From the NCBI GenBank assembly GCA_017397925.1, contig JAFQHO010000006.1:1-64000 (forward strand): DNA of 64,000 bases, in the 5' to 3' direction. This document shows positions 34,501 to 41,628 of the stretch, one piece after another. Source of the stretch: Ruminococcus sp. GTDB lineage: Bacteria; Bacillota; Clostridia; Oscillospirales; Ruminococcaceae. The notes under the pieces are model-generated. The model was not told the DNA's origin. It worked only from the letters and a program-made list of their open reading frames with translations, and made no database searches. Each line of letters starts with the position of its first letter. The first letter of the stretch is position 1. A program made the translations under genes and the position numbers.

Positions 34501-37490
34501 CGGCTCTTGCTTTAACTAAAAACGATTCACAGTCTGATTATAAAAACTGGGCAAAAGCACAGATGGCTATGATTCTTGGTAATAATAATTGGAACGGCGG
34601 AAAATCAGTTTGCTTGGTAACAGGCTTCGCTGAAAACTCTGCTAAGTATGCACACCACAGAGCTGCTTCAGGTTGGCAGAGCCTTGAGGAATATAAAAAT
34701 CCTGCTCATACAACTTATGCTGCAGATAGTCAGACGTTAATCGGTGCAATGGTTGGTGGTCCGTACTTCGGAGCTCATACTGATGCTCAAATGACGAATT
34801 ACGGTCATAAAAATCTTTTAGAATCTCATAATTATCTGGATGACCTCCACGACTACTGCTGTAACGAAGTTGCTCTCGACTATCAGGCAGGTCTTGTAGG
34901 TGCAGCAGCAGGTCTTTATCACTTCTTTAAAACCGGTAGTACGTTTGAAATCCCAGGCAATAGCATTGAAACACAGTATGTAACTGCTTCTGCTGCAAGT
35001 ATTCCGACATTGTTAATGGGGCCACAGGTGGTTTCAATGCAGAAAACTGCGGTTAGTGTGTTGGCAGCTGGAGATGAAATGTGCTATCCTGCGTTAGAAG
35101 CTGGTGAAGCTAAGCATGTATTCCAAAATAAAGACGGTGATTCAAAGACTTACTCTGGTACAATTTATGATAATGTTACAAGAATAGAAATTGATCTCGG
35201 TTGTTCAAACAGTAGCAAAAATGTTTGGAATGATGATTTCGGTGGTATGGAATTTGAATATACAGAGATTGAATCAAATGGAAATTCAAAATCTGTAAAT
35301 ACAGGTTGGATGCAAAATCCGTCAAATAATGGCGGCTTTTCACGAATGCGCTCTATATCATTTGATGAACCTAAGACCATTTCTCAATTAAGATTTCATA
35401 ATGTAAAATGGTGGAATGGTGGCGATAATATAATTATTGAAGAAATTCGTTTATATTATGAATCATCAGGTCCCTCAATAAGCTCACCAAAATCAACAAT
35501 AGCAGTTGGCGATAGCATGACACTTACCTACAGTGAAGCTGGTGTTACTCCAAATTGGAGCGTTGATGATACTAATTTAGCAACAATTGATAGTAACGGT
35601 CAACTTACAGCAAAGGCTGCAGGAACAGTTGTAGTTACAGCAAATGAAGCTACTAAGAATATTATCATTGAAGAGCTTGAAATCGGCGGTAGCGAAACAA
35701 TGAAAAAAGACAGCACACAAGAACTTACAATCAACAGTATTAACGGAATAAGCGGTTTTACTTGGAATTCAAGTGATACAAATGTTGTTGAGGTAAATGG
35801 AGGTGTTGTAACAGCTAAGGCTGCAGGTACGGCAACAATTACAGCTACTAATAACGGTTATACCGATACGTTTGATATAACAGTTGTTGATATTCGCTCT
35901 GTGACAATTAATGTTAATCAGGCATTAAATATTCATAATGGTCCAAAAGAACATACTATTAAATTTGCTAATAATGACGAACCAATATTTAATGGCAATG
36001 AAAAAATTATGAATATTATAGTGAATTTAAGTGCATCCGGTAACATTAGTACAACTCAGGGTTTATACAGACTTAAGGTAAAACCTGGTACTGGAAATAA
36101 TCAGGAAAAAGATAAACACGAACAAACAAATCAAACATTCAATATAACAATTACCGACGGTAAAGGATCACATAAGATTAATACAAGTGAAATTAATGAT
36201 ATTGATTTAACAAAGGATGGACAGTTTGAATTTGGTTCTTGGTACGGTAATCCTGCAGATATTACAATTGATAGCATAGTTATTGAGTATATAATTGACC
36301 GTAGGATTACATCCGATAAGGACACAGTAATGGTTAAACTTCCTGTTAATTTCACTGCGGTAGGCTTTGCGGATAACACAACGTGGACTGTTACCGATGA
36401 AAGTGGTACACAGATAAATGTTGACAACGCAACAGGCACAGCATTTACATTCACACCAACTGCTGTTGGCACTTATACAATCACAGCAACTGATGAAGGA
36501 GGCTCTTTACAAAAAATTATAACAGTAACACCATACGAGTTGAAATTTGAAGATAACACTACAGAAAAGGCGTTCACACTTCGTAAAAACAACAGCTTAG
36601 ATATTGATTTCAATGTCGAAAGCGACCAGGTAAGCATTACCGAAGTGGATACCGAGTACTTGATAATTAATGGAACAACAGTCAGCGTAAAAGATGATAC
36701 TCCCGTTGGTACGATAATTCACTTCCGGGCAGAGTATATTGGTGATAACAACGCTACTACATTCGCTCTATTAAGGAATGGAAGTGGTTCAGTAGTAACC
36801 GGTACAATTGAAGTTTTAGAAGAATTACAAATCACAGCAGAAGATTTAATTTATAACGGTGAAACAATTGAGCTTTCTGCTAATGGCGATGTTAACTGGT
36901 CGATAGAATCAGGTGAAGAATACGCTTCACTTAACGGCAATAAGCTTACAGGTATCAAAAAGGGTACAGTTGTAGTCAAAGCAACAGACCAAACAGACGG
37001 CTCAACAGCTACAATTTCAATTGCAGTAAAAATCGGAGCAGTTGGTCCCGGATTTGATATATCTAAGGGATATGAGCCTGTACTGGTTGATGGAAAAGAA
37101 GTAATCGATATCTTAGCTTCAGAAGATTGGACAAAGAAAATCACCAATTTAGAGATTAAGGACTCGGACGGCAATTACTATATGTATTTCTTTGCTGAAT
37201 GTGATCAAACAGGTAAATTGATAAGTGGCGGTTCAGGCGACCAGATCGCAGGTAAAAACGGGGCTTGCTTTGTTCCTCTTGAATATCAAAACGGCACAGT
37301 ACTTACACAAGGCATTTCCACAGGGCTTTCTGTAAAGAATTCACTTGCAGTTGAAGCTCAAGGCACTCTCCCCTCCACCGGCGGAAGCGGAGTGACGACA
37401 TATTATTACTTAGGAGGTGTAATCATGCTTCTGAGTATAGCCGGGTTCACAGGTCTTAAGCGACGTGATAGAAAGCGTCGTAAAGAATAA
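25533..37490 (+). CDS. giant LPXTG pilus-tip adhesin with internal GH9 cellulase domain
   Basis: This 3985-residue surface protein starts at a GTG 8 nt after GAGAGG. Order of parts: membrane-type signal (about 21-42); two Cys/His motifs CG.xEH.H...CY (51-86); a choice-of-anchor-A-like domain (about 104-600); some seven Ig-like repeats with VxLxVxNAPxDA cores (about 800-1480); Cna-B domains (about 1950, 2086, 2360, 2475 and 2599); a GH9 domain (about 2653-3137) with His2697-Asp2698-Ala-Gly-Asp2701-His, His3041-His-Arg and the general acid Glu3112 in DYCCNEVALDYQAG; a beta-sandwich (about 3180-3310); Big-2-type repeats (3314 to about 3830); and LPSTG at 3946-3950 with a hydrophobic helix and basic tail. 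The frame is unbroken over 12 kb. It would be linked by sortase to the pilin downstream and bind and probably cut cellulose. Confidence 0.9.
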   Translation: MKELQNYIYRHMDALKHHKRYLAMLTALSMLVTFIVPLILIEPADSMSGILICGQEEHTHNDECYDGDTLVCGLNEHIHTEDCYLKYSSALRGNGNNDGGQNVDVYNAFGADANYDAKTDKYYSPESVPLYTLLFGEGTGHWVDSGASLEDNLLRVGQEYFLGYASDFCAFIEGDFIAYDADAEGRMFVGGDLIFRGQPGGSEWNYQVGAGDYGHSIPIWETDEYNGITGFASGIIGGKVYRLGTMTTFSTVTRDYGLEHPLPENRTLDRHFSGYDIFLYPEEGAYKKFIVGNLEDSLHLDEDYLERNPDGLKDVPYETSCNHLYFKKEGQADNTYCGLCNNKTDEAMEAEHKYLSNVNEKAQFYNYSGVNTILEKTFDTLRARSMSLGSIDALETTINGDTLVLNATNIGDAKTVYFNVRDWDKIADTTIRNIQIIVPPERVTFTEDGDKEEEFALNSAKTIKNLDLNIIISCDDPTIEIPRSISTYIKAGENGETPDDGKGYRISNAGTPNVAQSNATNNHHVSSNILYNFYNATLVDFSGEQGGIGAGEGANFNGTILAPNAHVESEKLCPGHLSGALIAKSFEGGLEFGYRPYRGGVDIFGMVSGYGIPVNKYVEGKLEDGEPVYLPGALFAIKEDAKFVSLFESGKETNFAALPSRVDFSGNGPYKAEKIDQNKGDRPYIGTEIQGEKLTASVSYELYSDSGCTNKIGENVGNVLPKFYLKANQELNFDFNENYNATLIDETNHIYEIQLLKPVTGLTITARNKGDSEVLKTATVNFGAMTLSVGMKNGNAEDGYTVGETVNFTIDKAPAGDVTYKYFINGSEIENYNNNEGYQFKPENLGGVTFSVSAYVDGYEIAQATATKINVTDFSFSSDMAFIVPDSIISGNDLTLNVENAPEDATIEYYIGQGGNFTKIDNNVYNTYGVVGKDFVVKAVIKANGKEITLQDSVTINFGTDIEYGAYPNTSDPETATKYNYDVSPYDNFNFWLTNVGNYLDRVAENNKKITFYFNDKPLTNTGFNNATKDHKQIGDYYTYAIIEANGLQHTVYGPSGTIKYNDKLGLFVPDGPHTAGNNINVNVFDAPDGAKVKFEAYDSNGTKVEWSEERDISGCTCNVVFTPQKSGDYTIIATLKFAENDNKILTATIPVVGRPVTGDLYISANEANTGVEVGLKVTNAPEDADVVFTITDPYGSTSTLTGNYDNGEYKNTFTPKLAGDYSIVAKISKDNVSKTTEAKTLKVNEKTTTLTGYLSLSSGGITDPETVAPGTSIMVNVTDITIGATLYICVRNPGGNVVWEETVTNNSGTYNREFIANDVGTYTVTGSISSGAQNQPLSEKKVIATGTIEIEAKSGTNEQGKFVVGTPVTLGLANIPSNAVRVDYYLSSYNSNSPMQDVGIDATYNADMTITFPPKQAGTHEYTAKAIDANGNVIATVTEYFETVQKSYDDFTITLDKEFYYHGETVTVTLSGTPENLNNVQTYIEDIGGVNNFVIVESGKTYTFTAPSHINVETTRELTFSVFLNDGSSVSVSTNITIKPPEQASNVQPASLSYAFRRYLEILAEQNLEDNVVSIKDEQNRRIGDLRITFLGNIYESQGKFKINVEFIHRDGSKTNKDYDTVSGSNPYYIDIPAGDFTGDVTEIKITPVEGAVTIDKCYPTFYKNENKITKTSSRGFTLLKDEVQEIPVEEWVKALDSITLNLGSDQNATISYALVEKVEEGGEPKAPVFKEVTVQNASSIGATNLNVENIEKILVYTTAASLTVKDYTISGFTEKEYTPDEQENLKNHDYDIINFYTLVEQQAPTGYFKEETIYNIEVKETIKLNELQVIGEGEGEEVYPTVVYTTITVKKKDGTIALQYTVEVHPETDGVYDANSRKLTIHNTDGTTTFKVRKDANDEVEVLSADNNPIAKSSSTFKFDYDGKDYYLDPGALMIVPVPDPIEYKNRTGLLFRKVDNNGIPVQDALIELYKEVNGEFVNVEGVRNDDDTGWITQPDPIGSYWNWTQGSTTECLLPIEELESNVTYKFHEANVSDKYELAKDIFFKKISDTQIEYWEEGGDSVTIDISTNNVIRMSDYKIPGIKLKIGKVGENNQALEGAVFDLYAEGDFKIKENINAGDGKGVEIDFSDTTKLEEGAERYVERGYLKPGSYYLIETTIPEHTDNDKWYEDPGKIGFRVKDDFTVECYDYSATASQLKTGNGSDNPWGYWLIFNDKSMKEPDSGGKIENVTNIYVVLTPYQGNTINIKECWTNNNPISNEPITTSSSTVKFEQSGNNYTLNWTMDSPKDFTQFKITGSDMVVSYVKITTADGTEHIFKEPDYVLEDSGNTPENEDEKIPALTVDGNTITVGNNVGENSRDIKVNKKWLGDNGFEEFRKPVTITLYQSRTEITDRDKLTDAMKYKKNGEVYTITLNEASNWTGAFEDVEVKYLDESDGKYKDYYYYIKEATIENYATTYETKPDGTLIVNNTLETVEIPVQKHWANDTGQEIAYPENITVQLQMLVDNDGSGPAIPQWEDVPDKLLTLTQAGEWKGTFSGLAKGHSYRVKEASVKIGWQVDDSLTDIVTVDENGNISEQKGSVDNTLEITNKPQAENLSNLEIQKLWDSYENLPDSIKVRLFRKTLYATYPIGQPATSVTNEDGSVTVGVQDDYARLLQYSLYFYDANMCGDTAAENSAIAWRGDCHTDDEIKGGFHDAGDHVMFGLPQGYSASMLGWSFYEFKDAYDELNQTEHIKKITEHFCDFFVQAAHFVDGNEENAISEILVQKGAGNPDHQYWGPPENQPSRNDSVTLTDDGRGATGWNNGQWTLDNEMFWTSSGGDIAAEYAAALALAYLNFNDGSDKYSNYLAMAEKFYQFAQGKGVLDDWGINKDELATIQQYPGFYKSDGADDDRAWAAGWLYLATGRNNNDYKTACFNLDNDVGSWAFSWNDVKLAAACVSAHVNSNDKADPWKKVREYVSGKAGDGFYRPEANNCWGTARYNAALQMAALALTKNDSQSDYKNWAKAQMAMILGNNNWNGGKSVCLVTGFAENSAKYAHHRAASGWQSLEEYKNPAHTTYAADSQTLIGAMVGGPYFGAHTDAQMTNYGHKNLLESHNYLDDLHDYCCNEVALDYQAGLVGAAAGLYHFFKTGSTFEIPGNSIETQYVTASAASIPTLLMGPQVVSMQKTAVSVLAAGDEMCYPALEAGEAKHVFQNKDGDSKTYSGTIYDNVTRIEIDLGCSNSSKNVWNDDFGGMEFEYTEIESNGNSKSVNTGWMQNPSNNGGFSRMRSISFDEPKTISQLRFHNVKWWNGGDNIIIEEIRLYYESSGPSISSPKSTIAVGDSMTLTYSEAGVTPNWSVDDTNLATIDSNGQLTAKAAGTVVVTANEATKNIIIEELEIGGSETMKKDSTQELTINSINGISGFTWNSSDTNVVEVNGGVVTAKAAGTATITATNNGYTDTFDITVVDIRSVTINVNQALNIHNGPKEHTIKFANNDEPIFNGNEKIMNIIVNLSASGNISTTQGLYRLKVKPGTGNNQEKDKHEQTNQTFNITITDGKGSHKINTSEINDIDLTKDGQFEFGSWYGNPADITIDSIVIEYIIDRRITSDKDTVMVKLPVNFTAVGFADNTTWTVTDESGTQINVDNATGTAFTFTPTAVGTYTITATDEGGSLQKIITVTPYELKFEDNTTEKAFTLRKNNSLDIDFNVESDQVSITEVDTEYLIINGTTVSVKDDTPVGTIIHFRAEYIGDNNATTFALLRNGSGSVVTGTIEVLEELQITAEDLIYNGETIELSANGDVNWSIESGEEYASLNGNKLTGIKKGTVVVKATDQTDGSTATISIAVKIGAVGPGFDISKGYEPVLVDGKEVIDILASEDWTKKITNLEIKDSDGNYYMYFFAECDQTGKLISGGSGDQIAGKNGACFVPLEYQNGTVLTQGISTGLSVKNSLAVEAQGTLPSTGGSGVTTYYYLGGVIMLLSIAGFTGLKRRDRKRRKE

Positions 37491-37537
37491 ACGCAAAACG
37501 AACAAAGGCAAATCACACGAAAAGCAAACAATGAAAG

Positions 37538-37568
37538 GGGAGGGCGTGTATAGGCTCACGCTCTTCCC
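37538..37568 (+). promoter_or_regulatory. intercistronic hairpin between adhesin and major pilin
   Basis: GGGAGGGCGTG pairs with CACGCTCTTCCC (one bulge) and is not followed by a T tract, so it is not a normal terminator. Such hairpins often mark RNA processing or protect 3' or 5' ends, which could raise major pilin above tip protein. Confidence 0.5.
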
Positions 37569-37601
37569 GAAACCGAAAAATTATTTTAAAGGAGAATTAT
37601 T

Positions 37602-39506
37602 ATGAAAAAAACTAACAAAACTTTTAAGAGATTCGCAGCCATCACTTCCGCTTCACTTTTAGCAGCTTGTGCTGTTGCTCCAGCTTTTACATCTGCTGAA
37701 GACAAACCATTCACTATTACAGTTAATGAGACAGAAACAGGACATGAGTATTCTGCTTATCAGATTTTTAAAGGTACTGTAGACGGAAACACAATGACAG
37801 GTATTACATGGGGCGACGGAGTAAACTCAGCTACAGTTACTGGTGCAAATAACGATTTAATTGATGAGCTTAACGCATTAACAATTGGTACCCCAGATAT
37901 TTTTGAAGGATTAAGTGATGCAGCATCAGTTGCTAATGCAATTTCACAGCTCGCAAATGGTGATTCTAATGTATATGGTGATCTTGATAAGGTAGCTACT
38001 GTTTTTGCAAAGTATGCGGCTACTGCTAAAGCAACATCTTCATACGCTGAAAGCAAATATACATTGAGTTTTACAAATTCGGATGATGCTGATAAAGGTT
38101 ATTATCTCGTACTTGATGGAGAAAAAGGTGATGGTTCCAAAGCTATATCAAAGTATATCCTTAAAGTTCTAGGTGATTCTGAAATAACTGTTAAAAAAGA
38201 CGCTCCTGAGGTAATAAAGAAAATCAAGGAAAATGATTATAATGGTGACACGCCAACATTTGATGGCGAAGAAATGTCAACCGATGTTGGATATAACGAT
38301 ACAGCTGACTATTGTATAGGTGATTATGTTCCATTTAAGCTTTATGGTTCATTACCTTCAACACTTGGAAATTATGAAAAATATAAGTATGTGTTCCATG
38401 ATACAATGGACGAACAGTTTGGTAACCCAGAAAATGTTGTAGTAAAAATTAAGGTTGAAGGTACATGGTATTATGTTAAAGAAGTTAACACTATAGCTGA
38501 TGCTACTGGATATAAGAAAACTATAGCAGAAAATAATAATGATATGGATATTAGCTTTGCAGATATTAAAAATGTTAATCTTTATACGGATGCAGAATGT
38601 ACTACGCTGGCTGTGACTGGAGGAACTTCACCTGTTGCAATAAGACCTAATGCTAATAGCATAGTAACAGTTGAATATGATGCTCAGCTTAAATCTAGTG
38701 CAGAGTTAGGTACTCCAGGTCAGAAAAATGCTGTTAAGCTTGAATATGCATATAATTCAAACTATAGATTTGAGGGCGATGGTATTGGTGATGATGATGC
38801 TGAGGAAGAGTATAATGAAACACCTACAACTGAAACACCTTTTGATACTGTTATCGCTTTCACATATCAGCTCGATTTAACAAAGGTTGATGGCAAGAAT
38901 CCGGACAAAACACTTAAGGATGCTAATTTTGTACTTAGAAGAACTGTTGATACCGCAACACAGTATGCTGTACTTGAGGGCAGCACAATCGTAGATTGGG
39001 TAAGTCCAACTGGAACAGTTACGATAGATACTGATGCAGGTACAATTGCTTCTTCTGCTGGATGGACACCTGTTAACTCAACTGAAGAAGGTTTAGTTCC
39101 AACAGTTGTAACAACTCCCGAAGATGGTAAATTCAGCTTTATCGGATTAGATGCTGATGAATATGAACTCGTCGAAATAAAGGCACCATCAGGATACAAG
39201 ATTCCTGAAACAGGTAAGGTATTTGCTCTTGAAGTTGAAGCTGATACATCAAACTCTCAGAACGATTCTGCTATAGATGGTACTGAGTTAATATCATTAA
39301 CATTGAACGGCACAGAAGGAAAATTGGCTGATGGTAATTTAGAAACTGGCGTTCTTGCTACACAGATTACCAATACATCAAGCGCAGAACTCCCCGGCAC
39401 TGGTGGTATCGGTACAACAATCTTCTACCTTGGCGGTGGTGCAATGGCTGCAATCGGCGGCATTTACCTCATTTCCAAGAGAAGAATGAGAAAGTCTGAG
39501 GAATAA
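37602..39506 (+). CDS. SpaA-type major pilin backbone, LPGTG-anchored
   Basis: This 634-residue protein has a signal peptide (1-31, ending ...APAFTSA), an N-terminal domain, a D2-type isopeptide domain (about 190-400) and a C-terminal Cna-B domain (about 425-585) whose E-box is visible in YELVEIKAPSGYKIP. LPGTG lies at 597-601, followed by a membrane helix and the basic tail KRRMRKSEE. This is the standard backbone pilin of sortase-assembled pili, joined head to tail through a pilin Lys and self-stabilised by isopeptide bonds. It follows the adhesin and precedes the class C sortase. AAAGGAG gives a strong ribosome site, as expected for the most abundant subunit. Confidence 0.93.
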   Translation: MKKTNKTFKRFAAITSASLLAACAVAPAFTSAEDKPFTITVNETETGHEYSAYQIFKGTVDGNTMTGITWGDGVNSATVTGANNDLIDELNALTIGTPDIFEGLSDAASVANAISQLANGDSNVYGDLDKVATVFAKYAATAKATSSYAESKYTLSFTNSDDADKGYYLVLDGEKGDGSKAISKYILKVLGDSEITVKKDAPEVIKKIKENDYNGDTPTFDGEEMSTDVGYNDTADYCIGDYVPFKLYGSLPSTLGNYEKYKYVFHDTMDEQFGNPENVVVKIKVEGTWYYVKEVNTIADATGYKKTIAENNNDMDISFADIKNVNLYTDAECTTLAVTGGTSPVAIRPNANSIVTVEYDAQLKSSAELGTPGQKNAVKLEYAYNSNYRFEGDGIGDDDAEEEYNETPTTETPFDTVIAFTYQLDLTKVDGKNPDKTLKDANFVLRRTVDTATQYAVLEGSTIVDWVSPTGTVTIDTDAGTIASSAGWTPVNSTEEGLVPTVVTTPEDGKFSFIGLDADEYELVEIKAPSGYKIPETGKVFALEVEADTSNSQNDSAIDGTELISLTLNGTEGKLADGNLETGVLATQITNTSSAELPGTGGIGTTIFYLGGGAMAAIGGIYLISKRRMRKSEE

Positions 39507-39575
39507 GTTAAAATATAACATTATTAAATCGGAATAGAAAACATAAACTAACTAAAGGCTAATTAACCTAATTAT

Positions 39576-39603
39576 GCCGCCGACGGTGAAAGCTGTCGGC
39601 GGC
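39576..39603 (+). promoter_or_regulatory. intercistronic hairpin between major pilin and class C sortase
   Basis: GCCGCCGAC (39576-39584) pairs with GTCGGCGGC (39595-39603). The loop is about 10 nt and no T tract follows, so it is a likely processing or stabilising element that uncouples pilin from sortase levels. Confidence 0.5.
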
Positions 39604-39619
39604 CATTAGGGAGGATCCC

Positions 39620-40507
39620 ATGAAGAAAAAAATCAATAAAGCAAGCTTATTTACAACAATATTTTTTACATTAATGCTGTTCGTGGGAGTCTCCGTGATG
39701 CTTTACCCAATCGTAAGCGATTGGTGGAACTCCAAGGTACAAAGCCGAGCAGTTGCCAACTATGAAGTGGCAGTTGCCAATATGGACACAAGCAGAACAG
39801 ACAGAATGATTGAAAAGGCAAATGAGTATAACAAGAAAATCGCCCGACTTGAAGCACCTTTCGTGGATTTCGACAAGGTTGCGGGCTATGACTCAATCCT
39901 CAATATTTCAGGTACGGGAGTTATGGGCTATATTTCAATTCCTGTAATTCAGGTTGAATTGCCTATCTACCACGGCACAAGTGAAGAAGTTCTGAATATT
40001 GCCGCAGGTCATCTCGAGGGTTCATCCCTCCCAGTAGGCGGAGCGAATACCCATTCAGTAATATCCGCCCACAGAGGATTGCCCTCAGCACGACTTTTCA
40101 CCGACCTTGACAAAATCGAAAAAGGCGATGTATTCACAGTCAACATTCTCGACCGAATTTATACCTATGAGGTTGAGGAAATACTCATTGTAGAGCCTCA
40201 CGAAATTAACACGCTTTCAATTATCCCCAACAGCGATTATGTAACACTTATGACTTGTACCCCCTACGGTATCAACACACACCGTTTGCTGATACGCTCA
40301 CACCGTATCGAAACCGTGTACAAGAAAGAGTACAGAGTTGTTGCGGAAATGGTAAAAATTGACCCTATGCTTGTAATTCCGTTTATCTGCGCTCCATTTG
40401 TATTAATACTGGTGTGCTATTGGGTATTCGGCGGCAAGCGTAAACCGAAATCACCACGAGAAATTGCAGCACGTCTGATACTGGACGGAAGGGAGGTTGT
40501 AAAATGA
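39620..40507 (+). CDS. class C (pilin-polymerising) sortase
   Basis: This 295-residue transpeptidase has an N-terminal membrane helix (about 9-30), the catalytic His151 (SVISAHRG) and Cys213 (TLMTCTPYG) and the Arg in HRLLIRSHR, followed by a second membrane helix near the C-terminus (about 253-275, LVIPFICAPFVLILVCYWVF). Two membrane helices and the TLxTC active site are typical of class C sortases, which cut LPXTG pilins and link them into a covalent fibre. The stop overlaps the next gene by four bases (ATGA). GGGAGG provides the ribosome site. The usual DP(W/F/Y) lid is not obvious; the segment LEAPFVDFDKVAGYD may replace it. Confidence 0.94.
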   Translation: MKKKINKASLFTTIFFTLMLFVGVSVMLYPIVSDWWNSKVQSRAVANYEVAVANMDTSRTDRMIEKANEYNKKIARLEAPFVDFDKVAGYDSILNISGTGVMGYISIPVIQVELPIYHGTSEEVLNIAAGHLEGSSLPVGGANTHSVISAHRGLPSARLFTDLDKIEKGDVFTVNILDRIYTYEVEEILIVEPHEINTLSIIPNSDYVTLMTCTPYGINTHRLLIRSHRIETVYKKEYRVVAEMVKIDPMLVIPFICAPFVLILVCYWVFGGKRKPKSPREIAARLILDGREVVK

Positions 40508-41628
40508 CAACAGCGAGAAAAAGAATCGGCGCTGTGCTAATAGTTACAGGTATGATGATTATGTTCTGCCTTAGCTGTATGTGTACTGTTGCCTCGGCTA
40601 AAACAAATGGAACGCTGACTCTTATATGCGAATGTGAAAATCAGCCTGTAAAAGGCATAGATTGGAGTCTTTACCGAATCGGCTCTTATGACGGAGAAAA
40701 AATTATTCTTGAAGGTGAATTTGCAAATCTTCCTGTTGACATGAGAGATCTTTCCGCCTCAGGACTTGCAGATGCTGCATCAACTCTGGACGGCTATGCC
40801 TGTGTTTACAAGTATAAAACAACGGATACTGCAAAAACTAAAAAGGACGGCACAGTTCAGCTTAAATTTGATGAAGCAGGAGCGTATCTCATAGTTGGAA
40901 GTTATGTCGTAGACGGTAACACAAGATATTATCCAACTCCTGCAATTTTCATTCTTGACCCTGAAAAGGAAACTGAAACAACTATATATCCAAAAATTAA
41001 AAAGGATGACGTTGTTGACGGCGGAATAAATGAATATCATCTTATGAAAATCTGGAATAACGAAGATGATGAAAATGCTGTATATACTGAAATCATAGTA
41101 GATATTTACCGTGATTCAAAGTATTATAAAACGGTAACTCTTTCTAAAGAGAATAACTGGAGTTATTTTTGGGAATCAGATGAGTATCATAAATGGACAA
41201 TGATTGAACGCAAGATTCCGAAAGAGTACGCTGTAATTTACAGAGAAAACGGCAAGCAGTATATAGTTGTCAATGTATACGTTCCTGATTTTGATTTTGA
41301 CTGGGAATTGAATTTCCCACCTCCTGTAGCCGAGGAGCAGACAACTACAACTACAACCGATGTTACAACAACAGACGGTACAACAGCTGAAACTACTACA
41401 ACAGCAACTGAAACTACAACTACAACAGAAGATATCGCTGCACAGGCTTCAAAAACAACAACTCAAACAACACAAAAAGTTACAACCAAGAAAACTACCA
41501 CAACAAGCAAGCTTCCGCAGACGGGACAGTTATGGTGGCCTGTGCCTGTAATGGCAATTGGCGGTCTTGTACTTGTTGCAACAGGTGCGAGAATAATCAG
41601 CGGTTCTAAGAGGGACGAAGATGAATAA
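40504..41628 (+). CDS. minor or anchor pilin with Thr-rich stalk, LPQTG-anchored
   Basis: This 374-residue protein has a signal peptide (1-32, ending in VASA), an Ig/Cna-B-like N-terminal domain (about 35-150), a second Cna-B-like module (about 175-275) and a Thr-rich linker (about 283-335) built of TTTT, TTE and TTD runs. LPQTG lies at 337-341, then a membrane helix and a charged tail. The layout is that of the basal pilin that joins a pilus to the peptidoglycan. The Thr-rich stalk would span the cell wall. It overlaps the sortase genes on both sides (4 and 8 nt), so expression of the three is tightly coupled. Confidence 0.85.
   Translation: MTTARKRIGAVLIVTGMMIMFCLSCMCTVASAKTNGTLTLICECENQPVKGIDWSLYRIGSYDGEKIILEGEFANLPVDMRDLSASGLADAASTLDGYACVYKYKTTDTAKTKKDGTVQLKFDEAGAYLIVGSYVVDGNTRYYPTPAIFILDPEKETETTIYPKIKKDDVVDGGINEYHLMKIWNNEDDENAVYTEIIVDIYRDSKYYKTVTLSKENNWSYFWESDEYHKWTMIERKIPKEYAVIYRENGKQYIVVNVYVPDFDFDWELNFPPPVAEEQTTTTTTDVTTTDGTTAETTTTATETTTTTEDIAAQASKTTTQTTQKVTTKKTTTTSKLPQTGQLWWPVPVMAIGGLVLVATGARIISGSKRDEDE

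Noticed and set aside
25533-37490. Giant adhesin as a misassembled or frameshifted set of genes
   Set aside because: One open frame holds for about 12 kb, with a signal at the start, LPSTG at the end, and no internal start with a good ribosome site; it is a single protein.
37500-37601. Terminator between the adhesin and the major pilin
   Set aside because: The stem at 37538-37568 has no following T tract, and the next gene has no evident promoter, so it is treated as an intercistronic stem.
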